Shown: piece after piece, positions 1-11,299 of the stretch
Layout of the letters: each line of letters begins with the position of its first letter
Numbering within the stretch: the stretch's first letter is position 1
Origin: Erythrobacter sp. AP23
GTDB taxonomy: Bacteria > Pseudomonadota > Alphaproteobacteria > Sphingomonadales > Sphingomonadaceae
Direction: 5' to 3'
NCBI RefSeq assembly: GCF_001542855.1
Contig: NZ_LNBY01000017.1
Location: 186,001-250,000 of the forward strand
Length of the DNA: 64,000 nt
The notes under the pieces: model-generated
What the model was told of the DNA's origin: nothing
The model's database searches: none
What the model saw: only the letters and a program-made list of their open reading frames with translations
Position numbers and translations under genes: made by a program

Positions 1-869
1 CCGTGCCGCATATTCGCGCGCAGGCCAGCGTGCGCACCAAGGATGGCGATCTCGAAGGTGTGGCGGTGATCGGGGTGGACGATGCCACTCTGATCGGCCT
101 GCCCAAGCGGATGCTGGAGGGCTCGACCGATGTGCTCTCGCAGCCCGATAGCGTGATCATCGACGACGTCGGCACGACGCGCATGTTTCCCGGCCAATCG
201 CCCATTGGCGAACGTCTGGAATTGAACGACCAGCGCGCGGTAATCCGCGGTATCGCCGATGCGATACCCAGTTTCACCAGCACCGTCGTGCTCTATACCA
301 AATACAGCCAGGCATTGAACTACGTGCCCGGCACGCGCAACCGCCTGTCCTTCGTGCTGGTCGGCGCGGAGAACCCGCTCGAGGCCAAGGCGCTGTCCGA
401 GCGGATCGAGCGCGAAACCGGGCTGAAGGCGCAGACACGCGACGAATTCGCGCAGGACGGGGTCCAGTTCATCATCGAGAATACGGGCATCCCGCTCAAT
501 TTCGGGATCACCGTCATGCTCGGTTTCATCGTCGGCGTGGCGATCGTGGGGCTGACCTTCAGCCTGTTCATTCGCGACAACATCAAGCAGTTCGGGGCGC
601 TCAAGGCCATTGGCGTCACCAATTCCAAAATCCGCCGGATGGTCGCCGTGCAGGCGGGACTGGTCGGGCTTACCGGCTACGGGCTGGGCGTGCTGGGCAC
701 CGTATTCTTCATCTGGGGCTTTTCGGGCGATCCGACATTCAAGGGCTTTTACATCCCTTGGCAGATCCCGCTGATCAGCGCGCTGGCGGTGGCCGTGATT
801 CTGGCTCTGACCGGCTGGCTGGCACTGCGCAACGTGCTCAAGACCGAGCCCGCCTCGGTGTTCCGCTGA
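1..869 (+). CDS. ABC exporter permease, DevC/FtsX-like (5' partial)
   Basis: Inner-membrane permease of a tripartite ABC exporter. The readable part is 288 residues. It begins with an extracytoplasmic MacB/FtsX-type domain and ends with three hydrophobic segments, at roughly residues 165-190, 210-240 and 255-278, which is the usual C-terminal half of an FtsX-fold permease. The family normally carries another N-terminal membrane segment and about 100 more residues, so the gene almost certainly starts before the window; the first in-frame GTG at base 3 is not believed to be the start. The stop overlaps the ATG of the ATPase gene by one base (TGATG), so the two are translationally coupled. The order permease, ATPase, HlyD adaptor and outer-membrane channel matches DevBCA-type exporters. 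The substrate cannot be read from the sequence. Confidence 0.88.
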   Translation, partial: VPHIRAQASVRTKDGDLEGVAVIGVDDATLIGLPKRMLEGSTDVLSQPDSVIIDDVGTTRMFPGQSPIGERLELNDQRAVIRGIADAIPSFTSTVVLYTKYSQALNYVPGTRNRLSFVLVGAENPLEAKALSERIERETGLKAQTRDEFAQDGVQFIIENTGIPLNFGITVMLGFIVGVAIVGLTFSLFIRDNIKQFGALKAIGVTNSKIRRMVAVQAGLVGLTGYGLGVLGTVFFIWGFSGDPTFKGFYIPWQIPLISALAVAVILALTGWLALRNVLKTEPASVFR

Positions 870-1612
870 TGGGCAAATCGATGGACACGACCGCAATCGG
901 CGGGTGCAATCCCGAAGCCGCGATCTGCACGCGCGGGGTGACGCGCGATTTCGAAGCGGGCCAGCAGACGATCACCGTTCTGCACGGCATCGATCTCGAT
1001 GTCCGAGCGGGCGAGCTCACCTTTCTCGTGGGCGAGAGCGGATCGGGCAAGACCACGCTGATTTCGATCATGTGCGGTATCTTGTGGCCGACGCTGGGCG
1101 AGGTGAAGGTGTTCGGCACCGACATCTACGATCTGGGCGATACCGATCTTGTCGAATTCCGCCTGCAGAACATCGGTTTCATCTTCCAACAATACAATCT
1201 CATCCCCTCCATCGATGCGGCGAACAACGCCGCCGTGCCGTTGATCGCCCAGGGCATGGACCGGCTGGAGGCGCGTGAGAAGGCGGTCGGCATGCTGGAG
1301 AAGCTGAATATCGGCGACCAGGCCGGCAAGCTGCCCAGCCAGCTCTCGGGCGGGCAGCAACAGCGCGTCGCCATCGCCCGCGCGCTGGTCCACGAACCGC
1401 GCCTGGTGGTGTGCGACGAACCCACCGCCGCGCTGGATGCATCTTCCGGCCGACGGGTGATGGACCTGCTGCGCGACGTCGCCGTGGCCGAAGACCGCGC
1501 CTGCATCATCGTCACGCACGACAATCGTATTTTCGACCTCGCCGACCGCATCCTCGTGCTCGAGGATGGGCGGATCACCCACGACGGCAAGGACATGCCC
1601 GAAGGACACTGA
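869..1612 (+). CDS. ABC exporter ATP-binding protein, DevA/LolD-type
   Basis: Cytoplasmic ATPase (247 aa) powering the permease encoded just upstream. All nucleotide-binding motifs are visible: Walker [10 protein letters not shown] near residue 55, the Q-loop in FIFQQYN, the signature [15 protein letters not shown], Walker [13 protein letters not shown] and the H-loop in IIVTHDN. The length is usual for the MacB/LolD/DevA group. I place the start at ATG 869, which overlaps the permease stop; an in-frame ATG at 881 is the alternative. A longer in-frame reading beginning at 758 would run through the permease gene and is rejected. The adaptor gene follows after one base, so the exporter genes form one operon. 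Confidence 0.93.
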   Translation: MGKSMDTTAIGGCNPEAAICTRGVTRDFEAGQQTITVLHGIDLDVRAGELTFLVGESGSGKTTLISIMCGILWPTLGEVKVFGTDIYDLGDTDLVEFRLQNIGFIFQQYNLIPSIDAANNAAVPLIAQGMDRLEAREKAVGMLEKLNIGDQAGKLPSQLSGGQQQRVAIARALVHEPRLVVCDEPTAALDASSGRRVMDLLRDVAVAEDRACIIVTHDNRIFDLADRILVLEDGRITHDGKDMPEGH

Positions 1613-1613
1613 C

Positions 1614-2597
1614 ATGGCACTCGACTGGAAAAACCTCAGCTTCTCGCGCCAGATCCTCCCGGCGATCGCTCTGCTCGGCCTGCTCGCGGCAGTGCTGTTC
1701 ATCTTTGTCGGCCTGCCCGATCGAAACTTGACCGAACCCGACCGCGAACCTCCGCGTGCCCCGGCCGAGCTGGCGGCGCAGGCGCGCGTTGCCGGTGCGG
1801 GCGTGGTCGAGCCGTCTAGCGAGACGATCCAGATCGGCTCGGCGTTATCGGGATTGATCACCGGCCTGTTCGTTCAGCCGGGCGACCGCGTGACAGAAGG
1901 ACAGGTGCTGTTCACCGTCGACGATCGCGCGGTCCGCGCGCAGCTGCGCGAAGCCAACGCCGCGATTGCCGAGGCGCGTGCATCGATCGCCGAGGCACGC
2001 AGCGCGCAGGCGACCGCAGCGCAGCAGCTCGCGCTCTATCGCAATGTCGATGATCCGGCCGCGGTTAGCCGGGCGGAAGTCATCCGGGCCGAGGGCGAAG
2101 CGGCTGCTGCGCGCGAACGGTTGAGCCTTGCGCAGGCACGCCTCCAGGCAGCGCAGGCCCGCGCGGGCTCGGCCCAGACCGAGATCGCCCGGCTGACCGT
2201 GCGCGCACCGATTGCGGGCGAGATCCTGGCGGTGAATATCCGTAAGGGGGAATATGTCAGCACCATGGGTGGGAGCGGTTCGCAGCCTTTCATCGAAATG
2301 GGGCAGACGCAGCCGCTGCATGTCCGCATCGATATCGACGAGGAGCAGGCCCCTCGCGTCGCGCTCGGCGCGCCGGCGACGGTCAGCCCGCGCGGTGCGT
2401 CCGATCGCCGGGTCGAGGCCGAATTCGTGCGCGCCGAGCCGCTGGTGGTGCCCAAACGTTCGCTGACCAACAGCGCGGCCGAGCGCGTCGATGTGCGGGT
2501 ATTGCAGGTGATTTACGAACTGCCCGAGACCAACGGCCTGTTCCGCGTCGGCCAGCAGGTCGATGCCTATATCGCTGCGAAGGGGGCAGAGGAATGA
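1614..2597 (+). CDS. HlyD/DevB-family periplasmic adaptor
   Basis: Membrane-fusion protein (327 aa) bridging the ABC permease and the outer-membrane channel. One N-terminal membrane anchor lies at about residues 17-36. It is followed by a barrel-sandwich half-motif (VVEPSS, then [15 protein letters not shown]), a long Ala/Arg-rich coiled-coil hairpin at about residues 105-190 ([20 protein letters not shown] begins it), and the second lipoyl half and beta-barrel. The VEPSS sequence just before the lipoyl domain is typical of DevB adaptors. The start ATG lies one base after the ATPase stop; an upstream in-frame alternative at 1566 lies inside the ATPase gene and is rejected. The stop overlaps the next start by 4 bases (ATGA). 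Confidence 0.9.
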   Translation: MALDWKNLSFSRQILPAIALLGLLAAVLFIFVGLPDRNLTEPDREPPRAPAELAAQARVAGAGVVEPSSETIQIGSALSGLITGLFVQPGDRVTEGQVLFTVDDRAVRAQLREANAAIAEARASIAEARSAQATAAQQLALYRNVDDPAAVSRAEVIRAEGEAAAARERLSLAQARLQAAQARAGSAQTEIARLTVRAPIAGEILAVNIRKGEYVSTMGGSGSQPFIEMGQTQPLHVRIDIDEEQAPRVALGAPATVSPRGASDRRVEAEFVRAEPLVVPKRSLTNSAAERVDVRVLQVIYELPETNGLFRVGQQVDAYIAAKGAEE

Positions 2598-4003
2598 CAC
2601 GGCGCGCGCTCTTCCTCGCGGCGAGCGCGCTGTCGCTCGCGGCCTGCGCGGGCGGACCGCCGCCCGAAATCGCCACGCCCGCACCGGTCCTGCCCGAAGG
2701 TTTCCTGTTCGCACCCGATGCCGAGCAGGGCACCACGCTGGCCCGATTGATGCCCCTGGGCGACCCCGCTTTCGATACGCTCGCCGCGCAGGCGCTGGCT
2801 TCCTCGCCCACACTGGCCGAGGCGGCCGCGCGGGTGGAACAGGCGCGGGCAGGTGCCGATCGGGCGGGGGCGGAACGTCTGCCCGATATCGGTGCCAATG
2901 CCGCCGTGACCGGCACGCGCACCAATCCCGCCTCTTTCGGAGGCGATCTGCCGCCAGGTGTCGCCTTCGATACGGAGCGCGTGTCCTACGCCGCCAATCT
3001 GACCGCGCGTTGGGATCTCGATCTGTTCGGACGCCTGCGCGCGCAGGAACGCGCCGCCTTGGCCCGCGTCGATGCCGCCGATGCCAGTGCGCGGGCGGTG
3101 CGCAATGCGCTGCTCGCGGAAATCGCGGCAAGCGTGATCGACTGGCGCACGCTCGAAGCGCGCGAAGCCGAAGTGCGCAGCGACATCGCTTCGGCAGAGG
3201 AACTGGCACGGCTGGCGGGAGTGCGCGAACGCGCCGGGATTGCACCCGGTTTCGATCGTGTGCGCGCGGAAAGCTCGGCGGCGAGCTCGCGCAGCCGCCT
3301 GGCCGCGCTCGATAGCGAGCGCACGCGCCTTCTCGGCCGGTTGGTCACGCTGACCGCGCAGGGCGGGGCGCAAGTACGCGCTTCACTCGCGCAGGGAGAA
3401 AGCCGCGCCGATCTGCCCGCGCCCCCCGCAACGCTGCCCTCCGCATTGCTCGCCAACCGTCCGGACGTACTCGCCGCCGCCGCTACGCTCGCGGCCGAGG
3501 ACGCCGAACTGGCCGCGACCGCGCGCAGGCGCTTCCCGACCTTCGACCTGTCGGGGGCGATCGGCCTCCTGGCTTTCGGCATCGGCGATCTGTTCGACAG
3601 CGAATCGGTGGTCGGCTCGCTTGCCGCGACGATTGCCGGGCCGCTGCTCGATTTCGGGCGGATCCAGGCGGAAATCGATGGTGCCGCGGCGGAAAAGAAG
3701 GCGGCCTTCGAGGCTTATCGCGGCGCGGTCTATACCGCGCTGGGCGATGCCGAGGCCGGCTATGGTCTGGTGGCCGCCGCCGATGTCGAGGCGCAGGCAG
3801 CGGCAGCCGAGGCTGCGAACCTGCAGCGCGCCGCGCGGCTTGCCAACACCCGCTACGAAGCCGGACTGGCCGATTTCCTCACCGTGCTCGAGGCACGCCG
3901 TGCCGCCGATGCGAGCGGCGAACGCGCTGCGGCGGCGCTGGGCCGGGCACAGCGTGCCCGCGTACTGCTGTGGCAGGCGCTGGGTGGCGGCGAATTGCCC
4001 TAG
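2594..4003 (+). CDS. Outer-membrane efflux lipoprotein, NodT/TolC family
   Basis: Outer-membrane channel component (469 aa) completing the exporter. It has a lipoprotein signal with lipobox LAAC (Cys18), then two OEP repeats made of long Ala-rich helices, with EAAARVEQARAGADRAGAE in the first repeat and a matching EAANLQRAARLANTRYEAGL in the second. The motif RWDLDLFGR in the first repeat is typical of NodT-type efflux lipoproteins. Its ATG overlaps the adaptor stop by 4 bases. The gene ends 8 bases before the convergent SDR gene, and no terminator hairpin is visible in that gap. Confidence 0.93.
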   Translation: MTRRALFLAASALSLAACAGGPPPEIATPAPVLPEGFLFAPDAEQGTTLARLMPLGDPAFDTLAAQALASSPTLAEAAARVEQARAGADRAGAERLPDIGANAAVTGTRTNPASFGGDLPPGVAFDTERVSYAANLTARWDLDLFGRLRAQERAALARVDAADASARAVRNALLAEIAASVIDWRTLEAREAEVRSDIASAEELARLAGVRERAGIAPGFDRVRAESSAASSRSRLAALDSERTRLLGRLVTLTAQGGAQVRASLAQGESRADLPAPPATLPSALLANRPDVLAAAATLAAEDAELAATARRRFPTFDLSGAIGLLAFGIGDLFDSESVVGSLAATIAGPLLDFGRIQAEIDGAAAEKKAAFEAYRGAVYTALGDAEAGYGLVAAADVEAQAAAAEAANLQRAARLANTRYEAGLADFLTVLEARRAADASGERAAAALGRAQRARVLLWQALGGGELP

Positions 4004-4011
4004 GCCGGCGG

Positions 4012-4776
4012 CTAGATCGTCGCCCCGCCATCGACCACGATGGTCTGCCCGGTTGTCCACTTCGCCGCGGGGGAGGAAAGATAGACGGCAGCGCCCGCAA
4101 TATCGTCGGGTTCTCCGATGCGGCGCATGGCGAGGGCCTTCTCGGTCGCGGCGAGGGCTTCGGGATTGTCCCACAGGGCCTTGGCGAAATCGGTCTTTAC
4201 CAGGCCGGGTGCGATCCCGTTGACGCGAATTCCGTGCTTGCCGTTCTCCGCGGCATAATTGCGCACCAGCTGGAAATCGGCGGCCTTGGAGATGCAATAG
4301 GCCCCGATCGTGGTCGAGGCGCGCAGGCCCCCGATCGAGCTGATGATAACGATAGCCCCGTCGCCCTTGGCGCGCATGTCGGGCAGGGCAAGCTGGATCA
4401 GCCAGTGGTTGGATATGACATTGTTGTCGAGGATCTTGCGGAACTGCTCGTCCGCGATGCCGTCCATCGATCCGTAATAGGGATTGCTTGCCGCATTGCA
4501 GACGAGGATGTCGACCGGGCCGAGCTCCGCTTTGGTCCGGGCGAACAGATCCTCGAGCTGGGCTTTTTCCGAAATGCTCGCGGCGATCGCCACCGCGCTG
4601 CCTTCGCCATGCTCGGCATCGATCGCGGCGGCTACCTCCTCGCAGGCGTCCTGCTTGCGGCTCGAAATCACCACCCGCGCGCCTTGGGCGGCGAGGTTTT
4701 CGGCAATAGCGCGGCCAATGCCGCGGCTCGATCCGGTGACGATGGCGACCTTGCCGGTCAGGTCGAATGACGACAT
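4012..4776 (-). CDS. SDR-family NAD(P)-dependent oxidoreductase
   Basis: Classical short-chain dehydrogenase/reductase (254 aa). The cofactor motif TGSSRGIG is at residues 14-21, NAASN is the NNAG-type motif, the catalytic Ser lies in IISSIGG, and the Tyr/Lys pair is Y160xxxK164 (YCISK). The C-terminus TGQTIVVDGG is typical of the FabG-like classical group. I start at ATG 4776 because GGAGTTCC lies just upstream; an in-frame ATG seven codons earlier lies inside the intrinsic terminator spacing and has no better site. The gene lies downstream of a TBDR but is separated from it by a strong terminator. Position next to acyl-CoA genes suggests a 3-hydroxyacyl or alcohol substrate, which is inference. 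Confidence 0.92.
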   Translation of the reverse strand: MSSFDLTGKVAIVTGSSRGIGRAIAENLAAQGARVVISSRKQDACEEVAAAIDAEHGEGSAVAIAASISEKAQLEDLFARTKAELGPVDILVCNAASNPYYGSMDGIADEQFRKILDNNVISNHWLIQLALPDMRAKGDGAIVIISSIGGLRASTTIGAYCISKAADFQLVRNYAAENGKHGIRVNGIAPGLVKTDFAKALWDNPEALAATEKALAMRRIGEPDDIAGAAVYLSSPAAKWTTGQTIVVDGGATI

Positions 4777-4798
4777 GGCTGGAACTCCTATTCCCAAG

Positions 4799-4831
4799 AA
4801 AAAGGGCCCGGCATCGTCCGACGCCGGGCCC
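4799..4831 (-). terminator. Intrinsic terminator after the first TBDR gene
   Basis: Perfect 9-bp stem, GGGCCCGGC at 4804-4812 pairing with GCCGGGCCC at 4823-4831, with a 10-base loop. Read on the minus strand the stem is followed by TTTTT (4799-4803). It sits 24 bases past the TBDR stop and just upstream of the SDR ribosome-binding site. Confidence 0.9.
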
Positions 4832-4854
4832 GTATGTGGCTCATCCGATGCGGA

Positions 4855-7680
4855 TCAGAAGCCGGCGCGAACGGTCACGCCATAAGTCCGCGGTTCGGCC
4901 AGGAAGGCCGAATAGGTCTGCTGCGGCGCGATGAACGGCGTGTTGAACGCCACCTGGGTGTAATCCTCGTCGAAGAGGTTGTTGGCCCAGAGTTCGACAC
5001 CCCAACGCCGGTCGGGACCGGTGATCCCGATGCGACCGTTGACGATGACATAGGCGTCCTGCTCCTTGCCAAAGAGAAGGTCGGAGCCGGTGTTGAAATC
5101 GTCGGTGGCACGGGCGTTGATAAAGAACAGTCCCGACAGGCCGGAATCGCCGATCGGCGGGGTCCAGCTGAGCGATGCCGTACCGACCCACTCGGGCGCG
5201 TTCGACAGATTGTCGCCCGGCAGCAGGCGCAGCGCCGGATCCAGGGGAGCGCCCGTATCGTTGCCGATCAGGTCGTTCTCATAGCTGGTATCCGAATAGG
5301 TGATGCCCATCGTCATGGTCAGATCGCGGATCGGGCTGAGCGAGGTTTCGAATTCGAAACCCTGCGCAACGACGCCCGGAACCACGTCGTCGACTGCGCA
5401 GGACCCGGTGGTGGCGCTCGCGTCGCGATCCGCTCCATTCAGGTCGGAGCCGCAGCCGTTGACGTTCTGAACGAGGAAGACCGAGCCGTTGAAGGTGTTC
5501 AGCTGGAAGTTGGAGAATTCCTGCCGGAATGCGGCAAGGCTGAAACCGAACTTGCGGCTCGAATACTTCACCCCGACCTCGAAAGCGTCGACCGTTTCCT
5601 CGTCGAACTGCAGGTTTGCAGTGTTCAGATTGGTGACATCGAGGAACAGCGGGTTCGACAGCGCCGAGCGGTCCAGGTTGAAGCCACCCGCCTTGTAGCC
5701 TCTCGAGTAGGAACCGTAGACCAGCCAGTCCGGATCGGGCTTCCAGCTCAGGATGGCCGTGCCGGTGAACTCGTCCTCGTCGCGCGTATCGGAAACGGAG
5801 ACGCCGTTGAGTTCTGCGGTCGAGTTGCCCTGGCAGGACAGAGCAACGAGACCTCCCGCGAGACCTGCAAGCGGGGCAAGATCGGGAATTCCGTCACCAT
5901 CGGTATCGACGGACGGTTCGAATAAATCAGGCGCGCCATTCCCATTTGCATCGAAGAGCAAGCGGGCTCGATTGGCCGGGCAGAACACGTTGTCATTACC
6001 AAAAGTCGCGCCGAAGTCCTTGGTTTCGTTGGTGTAGCGAAGGCCCAGGGTCAGATCGATTGTGTCGGTGAGATGGATAATGTTGTGCGTAAAGACGGCG
6101 AAGTTCTCGCTCGTCTGGTTATAGACGTCACCCGTACCGCCGAGGTCGCGGATCTGCGCGAGATCGTTGATCCCGGCAATGATAAGCGGAGTCGCCGCAC
6201 CGAATGCGGGCGGTCCAAGCGTGCCGTCGATGGCGGCGATATTGGCGCCGAAGCAGTTGGTTGCGGACGGATTGGCCAGCGCCGGATTGATCGCCAATGC
6301 GATGCGGCAATTGGCGAAAGTTCCGTACTGGGTGCCGAACCGAAGATTGTCGCGAGTCTCCAGCTTTTCGTTGGCGTAATAGGCGCCGATCAGCCAGTCG
6401 AGCCGGTCGTCGAACGCCGTGCCATTCAGGCGGAACTCCTGCGTGAAGGTCTTGAACTCACGGGCGCCCGCGTCGGGGCCGGGGGCGCGATAGAGGATGT
6501 CCACCGTGGTGTAGTCGGTGTCGGATGCCTGGTTGTTCGAATACTCGCGATAGCCCGTGATCGAGGTCAGCGTGATATCGCCGAACGACCAGTTGAGCTC
6601 ACCCGAAATACCGTAATCTTCGGTTTCGCCCGCATAACTGCGGCCCGCCGTGGGATAGATATTGCGGTTGAAAGTCGACTGCGACAGCGCGCGCGGATCC
6701 TGCCCGAGACCCAGCAGGATCGGAATAATCGGGTTCGAAGTACTGGTCAGAGCCGGCCCGCCATTGGGGCGGTTGAATGGATCGAGATTCGGGCGGCCCG
6801 TTACCGGATTGATACTCGTATCAACGCGCGCAAGCGGCGCGAATTCCGGCTGAACGAAGGTCGCCGCGCAGCAGGCTTCGTCTTTCTTCGAATAGTCGCC
6901 GACCAGCCGGAAGCTGATGTCCTCGGTCGGCTCGAACAATGCCTGCGCGCGGATCAGGTAACGGTCGCGATCGTTGACGTCGGTATTGTTGGTCACGTCG
7001 GTATAGAAACCGTCACGCTTGAAATAGACACCGTCGATCCGCGCCGCCACCGTCTCGCCCAGCGGTGCATTGACGCCGCCCTCGATCTTGATCGCGTCGT
7101 AATTGCCGTAGGTGAAGGCGCCGTAGCCGGAGAATTCGAATTCGGGCGGGGCCGTGTAGATGTTGATCAGGCCGGCCGAGGAGTTGCGGCCGCCCAGAGT
7201 GCCCTGGGGACCGCGCAGGATTTCGACCCGATCGATCGGGCCGAGTTCGGACAGTGCATTACCCGAGCGCGAGCGGTAGACGCCATCGACGAACACCGCG
7301 ACCGAGCTTTCGAGGCCCGGGTTGTCGCCGACCGTACCGATGCCGCGGATACGCGCCGAACCGTTTGCCTCATTGCCGGTCGAGGATACGAGCAGGGACG
7401 GGGCGACCTGGTTGAGGTCGCGGATATCGGCCACACCCGATTTTTCGAGCAGTTCGCCGGAAACCGCCGAAACCGCGACCGGAACGTCGGCCAGCGCCTG
7501 CGCGCGGCCCTGTGCGGTAACGATGATGACATTGCCGTCGTCAACGTCGGCTGCATCGACGAGATCGGGGGCTTGATCGTCGGTAGCCGGGTCTTGCGCT
7601 TGCGCCGCAGCGGGCGCGAAGGCCAGCGCTCCGGCCAATGCTCCAAGGGCGCAATGGTGGCGTAATCCGAGTCTTTGCAT
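4855..7680 (-). CDS. TonB-dependent outer-membrane receptor
   Basis: TonB-dependent receptor (941 aa) with a signal peptide ending near AAAQAQ, a plug domain, and a 22-strand-type barrel ending in an aromatic residue (VTVRAGF). Plug signatures include IIVTAQGR, VEILRGPQGTLGGRNSSAG and IRGIGTVGDNPGLESSVAVF. This resembles the sphingomonad receptors with the LRGPQGTLFG signature rather than the TonB-Xanth-Caul group. At about residues 573-600 an extracellular-type loop carries Asp/Gly-rich repeats (DANGNGAPD, DTDGDGIPD) like calcium-binding thrombospondin type 3 repeats. I use ATG 7680 because GGAGAGGAG lies just upstream. Neighbouring fatty-acid genes suggest a hydrophobic or acyl substrate, but nothing in the sequence proves it. 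Confidence 0.93.
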   Translation of the reverse strand: MQRLGLRHHCALGALAGALAFAPAAAQAQDPATDDQAPDLVDAADVDDGNVIIVTAQGRAQALADVPVAVSAVSGELLEKSGVADIRDLNQVAPSLLVSSTGNEANGSARIRGIGTVGDNPGLESSVAVFVDGVYRSRSGNALSELGPIDRVEILRGPQGTLGGRNSSAGLINIYTAPPEFEFSGYGAFTYGNYDAIKIEGGVNAPLGETVAARIDGVYFKRDGFYTDVTNNTDVNDRDRYLIRAQALFEPTEDISFRLVGDYSKKDEACCAATFVQPEFAPLARVDTSINPVTGRPNLDPFNRPNGGPALTSTSNPIIPILLGLGQDPRALSQSTFNRNIYPTAGRSYAGETEDYGISGELNWSFGDITLTSITGYREYSNNQASDTDYTTVDILYRAPGPDAGAREFKTFTQEFRLNGTAFDDRLDWLIGAYYANEKLETRDNLRFGTQYGTFANCRIALAINPALANPSATNCFGANIAAIDGTLGPPAFGAATPLIIAGINDLAQIRDLGGTGDVYNQTSENFAVFTHNIIHLTDTIDLTLGLRYTNETKDFGATFGNDNVFCPANRARLLFDANGNGAPDLFEPSVDTDGDGIPDLAPLAGLAGGLVALSCQGNSTAELNGVSVSDTRDEDEFTGTAILSWKPDPDWLVYGSYSRGYKAGGFNLDRSALSNPLFLDVTNLNTANLQFDEETVDAFEVGVKYSSRKFGFSLAAFRQEFSNFQLNTFNGSVFLVQNVNGCGSDLNGADRDASATTGSCAVDDVVPGVVAQGFEFETSLSPIRDLTMTMGITYSDTSYENDLIGNDTGAPLDPALRLLPGDNLSNAPEWVGTASLSWTPPIGDSGLSGLFFINARATDDFNTGSDLLFGKEQDAYVIVNGRIGITGPDRRWGVELWANNLFDEDYTQVAFNTPFIAPQQTYSAFLAEPRTYGVTVRAGF

Positions 7681-7738
7681 GGGTTTCTCCTCTCCTCTGG
7701 GCCGTGCACTGCCGTGCGCGTACCCTTGCATCGAATGT

Positions 7739-7750
7739 CAATGCGCATTG
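7739..7750. promoter_or_regulatory. 12-bp perfect palindrome upstream of the first TBDR
   Basis: CAATGCGCATTG is a perfect inverted repeat about 60 bases upstream of the receptor start, in the 158-base gap between the receptor and the hydratase/dehydrogenase gene. A regulator site is plausible, but no matching copy was found elsewhere. Confidence 0.35.
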
Positions 7751-7838
7751 CATATTTATGTCAAGGGACAACGGCTCAACGCATGGTTTCAATCGTCGAA
7801 TTGCGTACCGCTGTTTCGAAATTGCCGCACTTATCGAC

Positions 7839-9878
<2,040 letters not shown>

Positions 9879-9888
9879 GGGGGTCTCC

Positions 9889-11124
9889 TCAGGCATATGT
9901 TTCGGTGAGGGCGGAATAGATCAGCGTCTTCAATTGCCGCCGGACGGGATAGGTGGACGAGGGATAGACCTGCGTCATGAAAACCATGGTGATCCGCTCC
10001 ACAGGATCGACGAAGAAGGCGGTCGAATAGGCGCCGCCCCAGTAGAATTCGCCGAGGCTGGAGGGCATCAACGTTTTCGCCGGGTCGATCACCATGGCGA
10101 AGCCGAGGCCGAAGCCGGTCCCGGCGTTGTTGGCCTCCGAAAACAGGCTGCTCGACATCTCGGTGAGGTCGGCATTGTCGGGCAGGTGGTTGGTGCGCAT
10201 CAGCCGCACCGTCTTGGGGCTGAGGATGCGCGCGCCGTCGAGTTCGCCGCCGTTCAGCAGCATGGTGGCAAAGCGGTGATAGTCGGCAGTCGTACCGACG
10301 AGACCACCGCCACCGCTGTCGAATGTGCCGGGCTTGTTCAGCTTGCTGGTCGCGCCCGCATTGATCATCTTCGGCGCCTGTCCCGGCCGATAGGAATAGG
10401 CATCGACCAGCCGTTCGGCCTGCCCCTCGGCCACGCCGAAGCGCGTGTCGGTCATCCCCAGCGGGTCGAAGATATGCTTCTCGAAATACTCGCCCAGCCG
10501 CATCCCGCTGATGCGTTCGACCGCTATGCCGAGCACATCGGTCGAGACCGAGTAGTTCCACCCCTGTCCGGGCGCGAACTCGAGCGGTAGTTTCGACAGC
10601 TTGTCGACGAAACCATCGCTGTCGAGATGGTCGCGGGCGAAGTCGAAATTGTGCTCGCGATAGACCGCATCGATATTGTTGCGGTTCTGGAGGCCGTAGG
10701 TCAGGCCCGACATATGCGTCAGCAGATCGACGAAGCGCATCGGATGCGCAGGCGCGCCCGGCGCGAAAGGGATCGACCCGCCGCCGCCCGCGTAGACCTT
10801 GAGATCGGCGAGCTCGGGGAAAACCCGCGTGACCGGCTCTTCCAGCGCGACCTGGCATTGTTCGACCAGCTGCATGAAGGCGACCGAGGTGACCGGCTTG
10901 GTCATGCTGGCGATGCGGAACAGCGCGTCGTCGCGCAGCTCTCGCTCGTCGTCGCCCATCGTGCCCAGCCTGGTGTAGTGTACCGGCTGCCCGTCGCGCG
11001 CGACCAGCAATTGGGCGTTCGGCAGGCGACCGCTGTCGACATAGGCCTGGGCAAGGAAGGGCGCGATACGCGCAAGCCTGTCGGCATCGAAACCCAGTGA
11101 TCCGGCGTCGGCCAGCTCGAACAT
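9889..11124 (-). CDS. Serine hydrolase, beta-lactamase/esterase-VIII family
   Basis: Beta-lactamase-fold serine hydrolase (411 aa). The nucleophile motif SMTK (Ser73, Lys76) and the second catalytic Tyr in WNYSVS (Tyr191) are visible; the HWGGA-like stretch FYWGGAYST near residue 365 matches family VIII esterases (EstB-like) better than true class C beta-lactamases. No signal peptide is seen, so a cytoplasmic esterase acting on an ester or lactone substrate is more likely than antibiotic resistance. The start ATG 11124 has GGGAGAGGAG upstream. It is the first gene of the leftward unit with the hydratase/dehydrogenase and is divergent from the acyl-CoA ligase gene across a 175-base gap. Confidence 0.88.
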   Translation of the reverse strand: MFELADAGSLGFDADRLARIAPFLAQAYVDSGRLPNAQLLVARDGQPVHYTRLGTMGDDERELRDDALFRIASMTKPVTSVAFMQLVEQCQVALEEPVTRVFPELADLKVYAGGGGSIPFAPGAPAHPMRFVDLLTHMSGLTYGLQNRNNIDAVYREHNFDFARDHLDSDGFVDKLSKLPLEFAPGQGWNYSVSTDVLGIAVERISGMRLGEYFEKHIFDPLGMTDTRFGVAEGQAERLVDAYSYRPGQAPKMINAGATSKLNKPGTFDSGGGGLVGTTADYHRFATMLLNGGELDGARILSPKTVRLMRTNHLPDNADLTEMSSSLFSEANNAGTGFGLGFAMVIDPAKTLMPSSLGEFYWGGAYSTAFFVDPVERITMVFMTQVYPSSTYPVRRQLKTLIYSALTETYA

Positions 11125-11299
11125 TGCGCTCTCCTCTCCCGCGCATACCTATGCTTCGGTTTTGCACGAATAGCGATTTCATCTGTTCTTGCCACCCTCA
11201 TACCTTTCCTTCGAAGGCGGCTTGCCTAGGAGCGCCAAGCGCGGTTAGACCACGGATGGAGAGAGTCGCCCGGACAGAGGCGGCGTATAAGGGGATGCC

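Noticed and set aside
9889-11124. Class C beta-lactamase (antibiotic resistance)
   Set aside because: No signal peptide, and the motifs and catabolic context fit family VIII esterases better.
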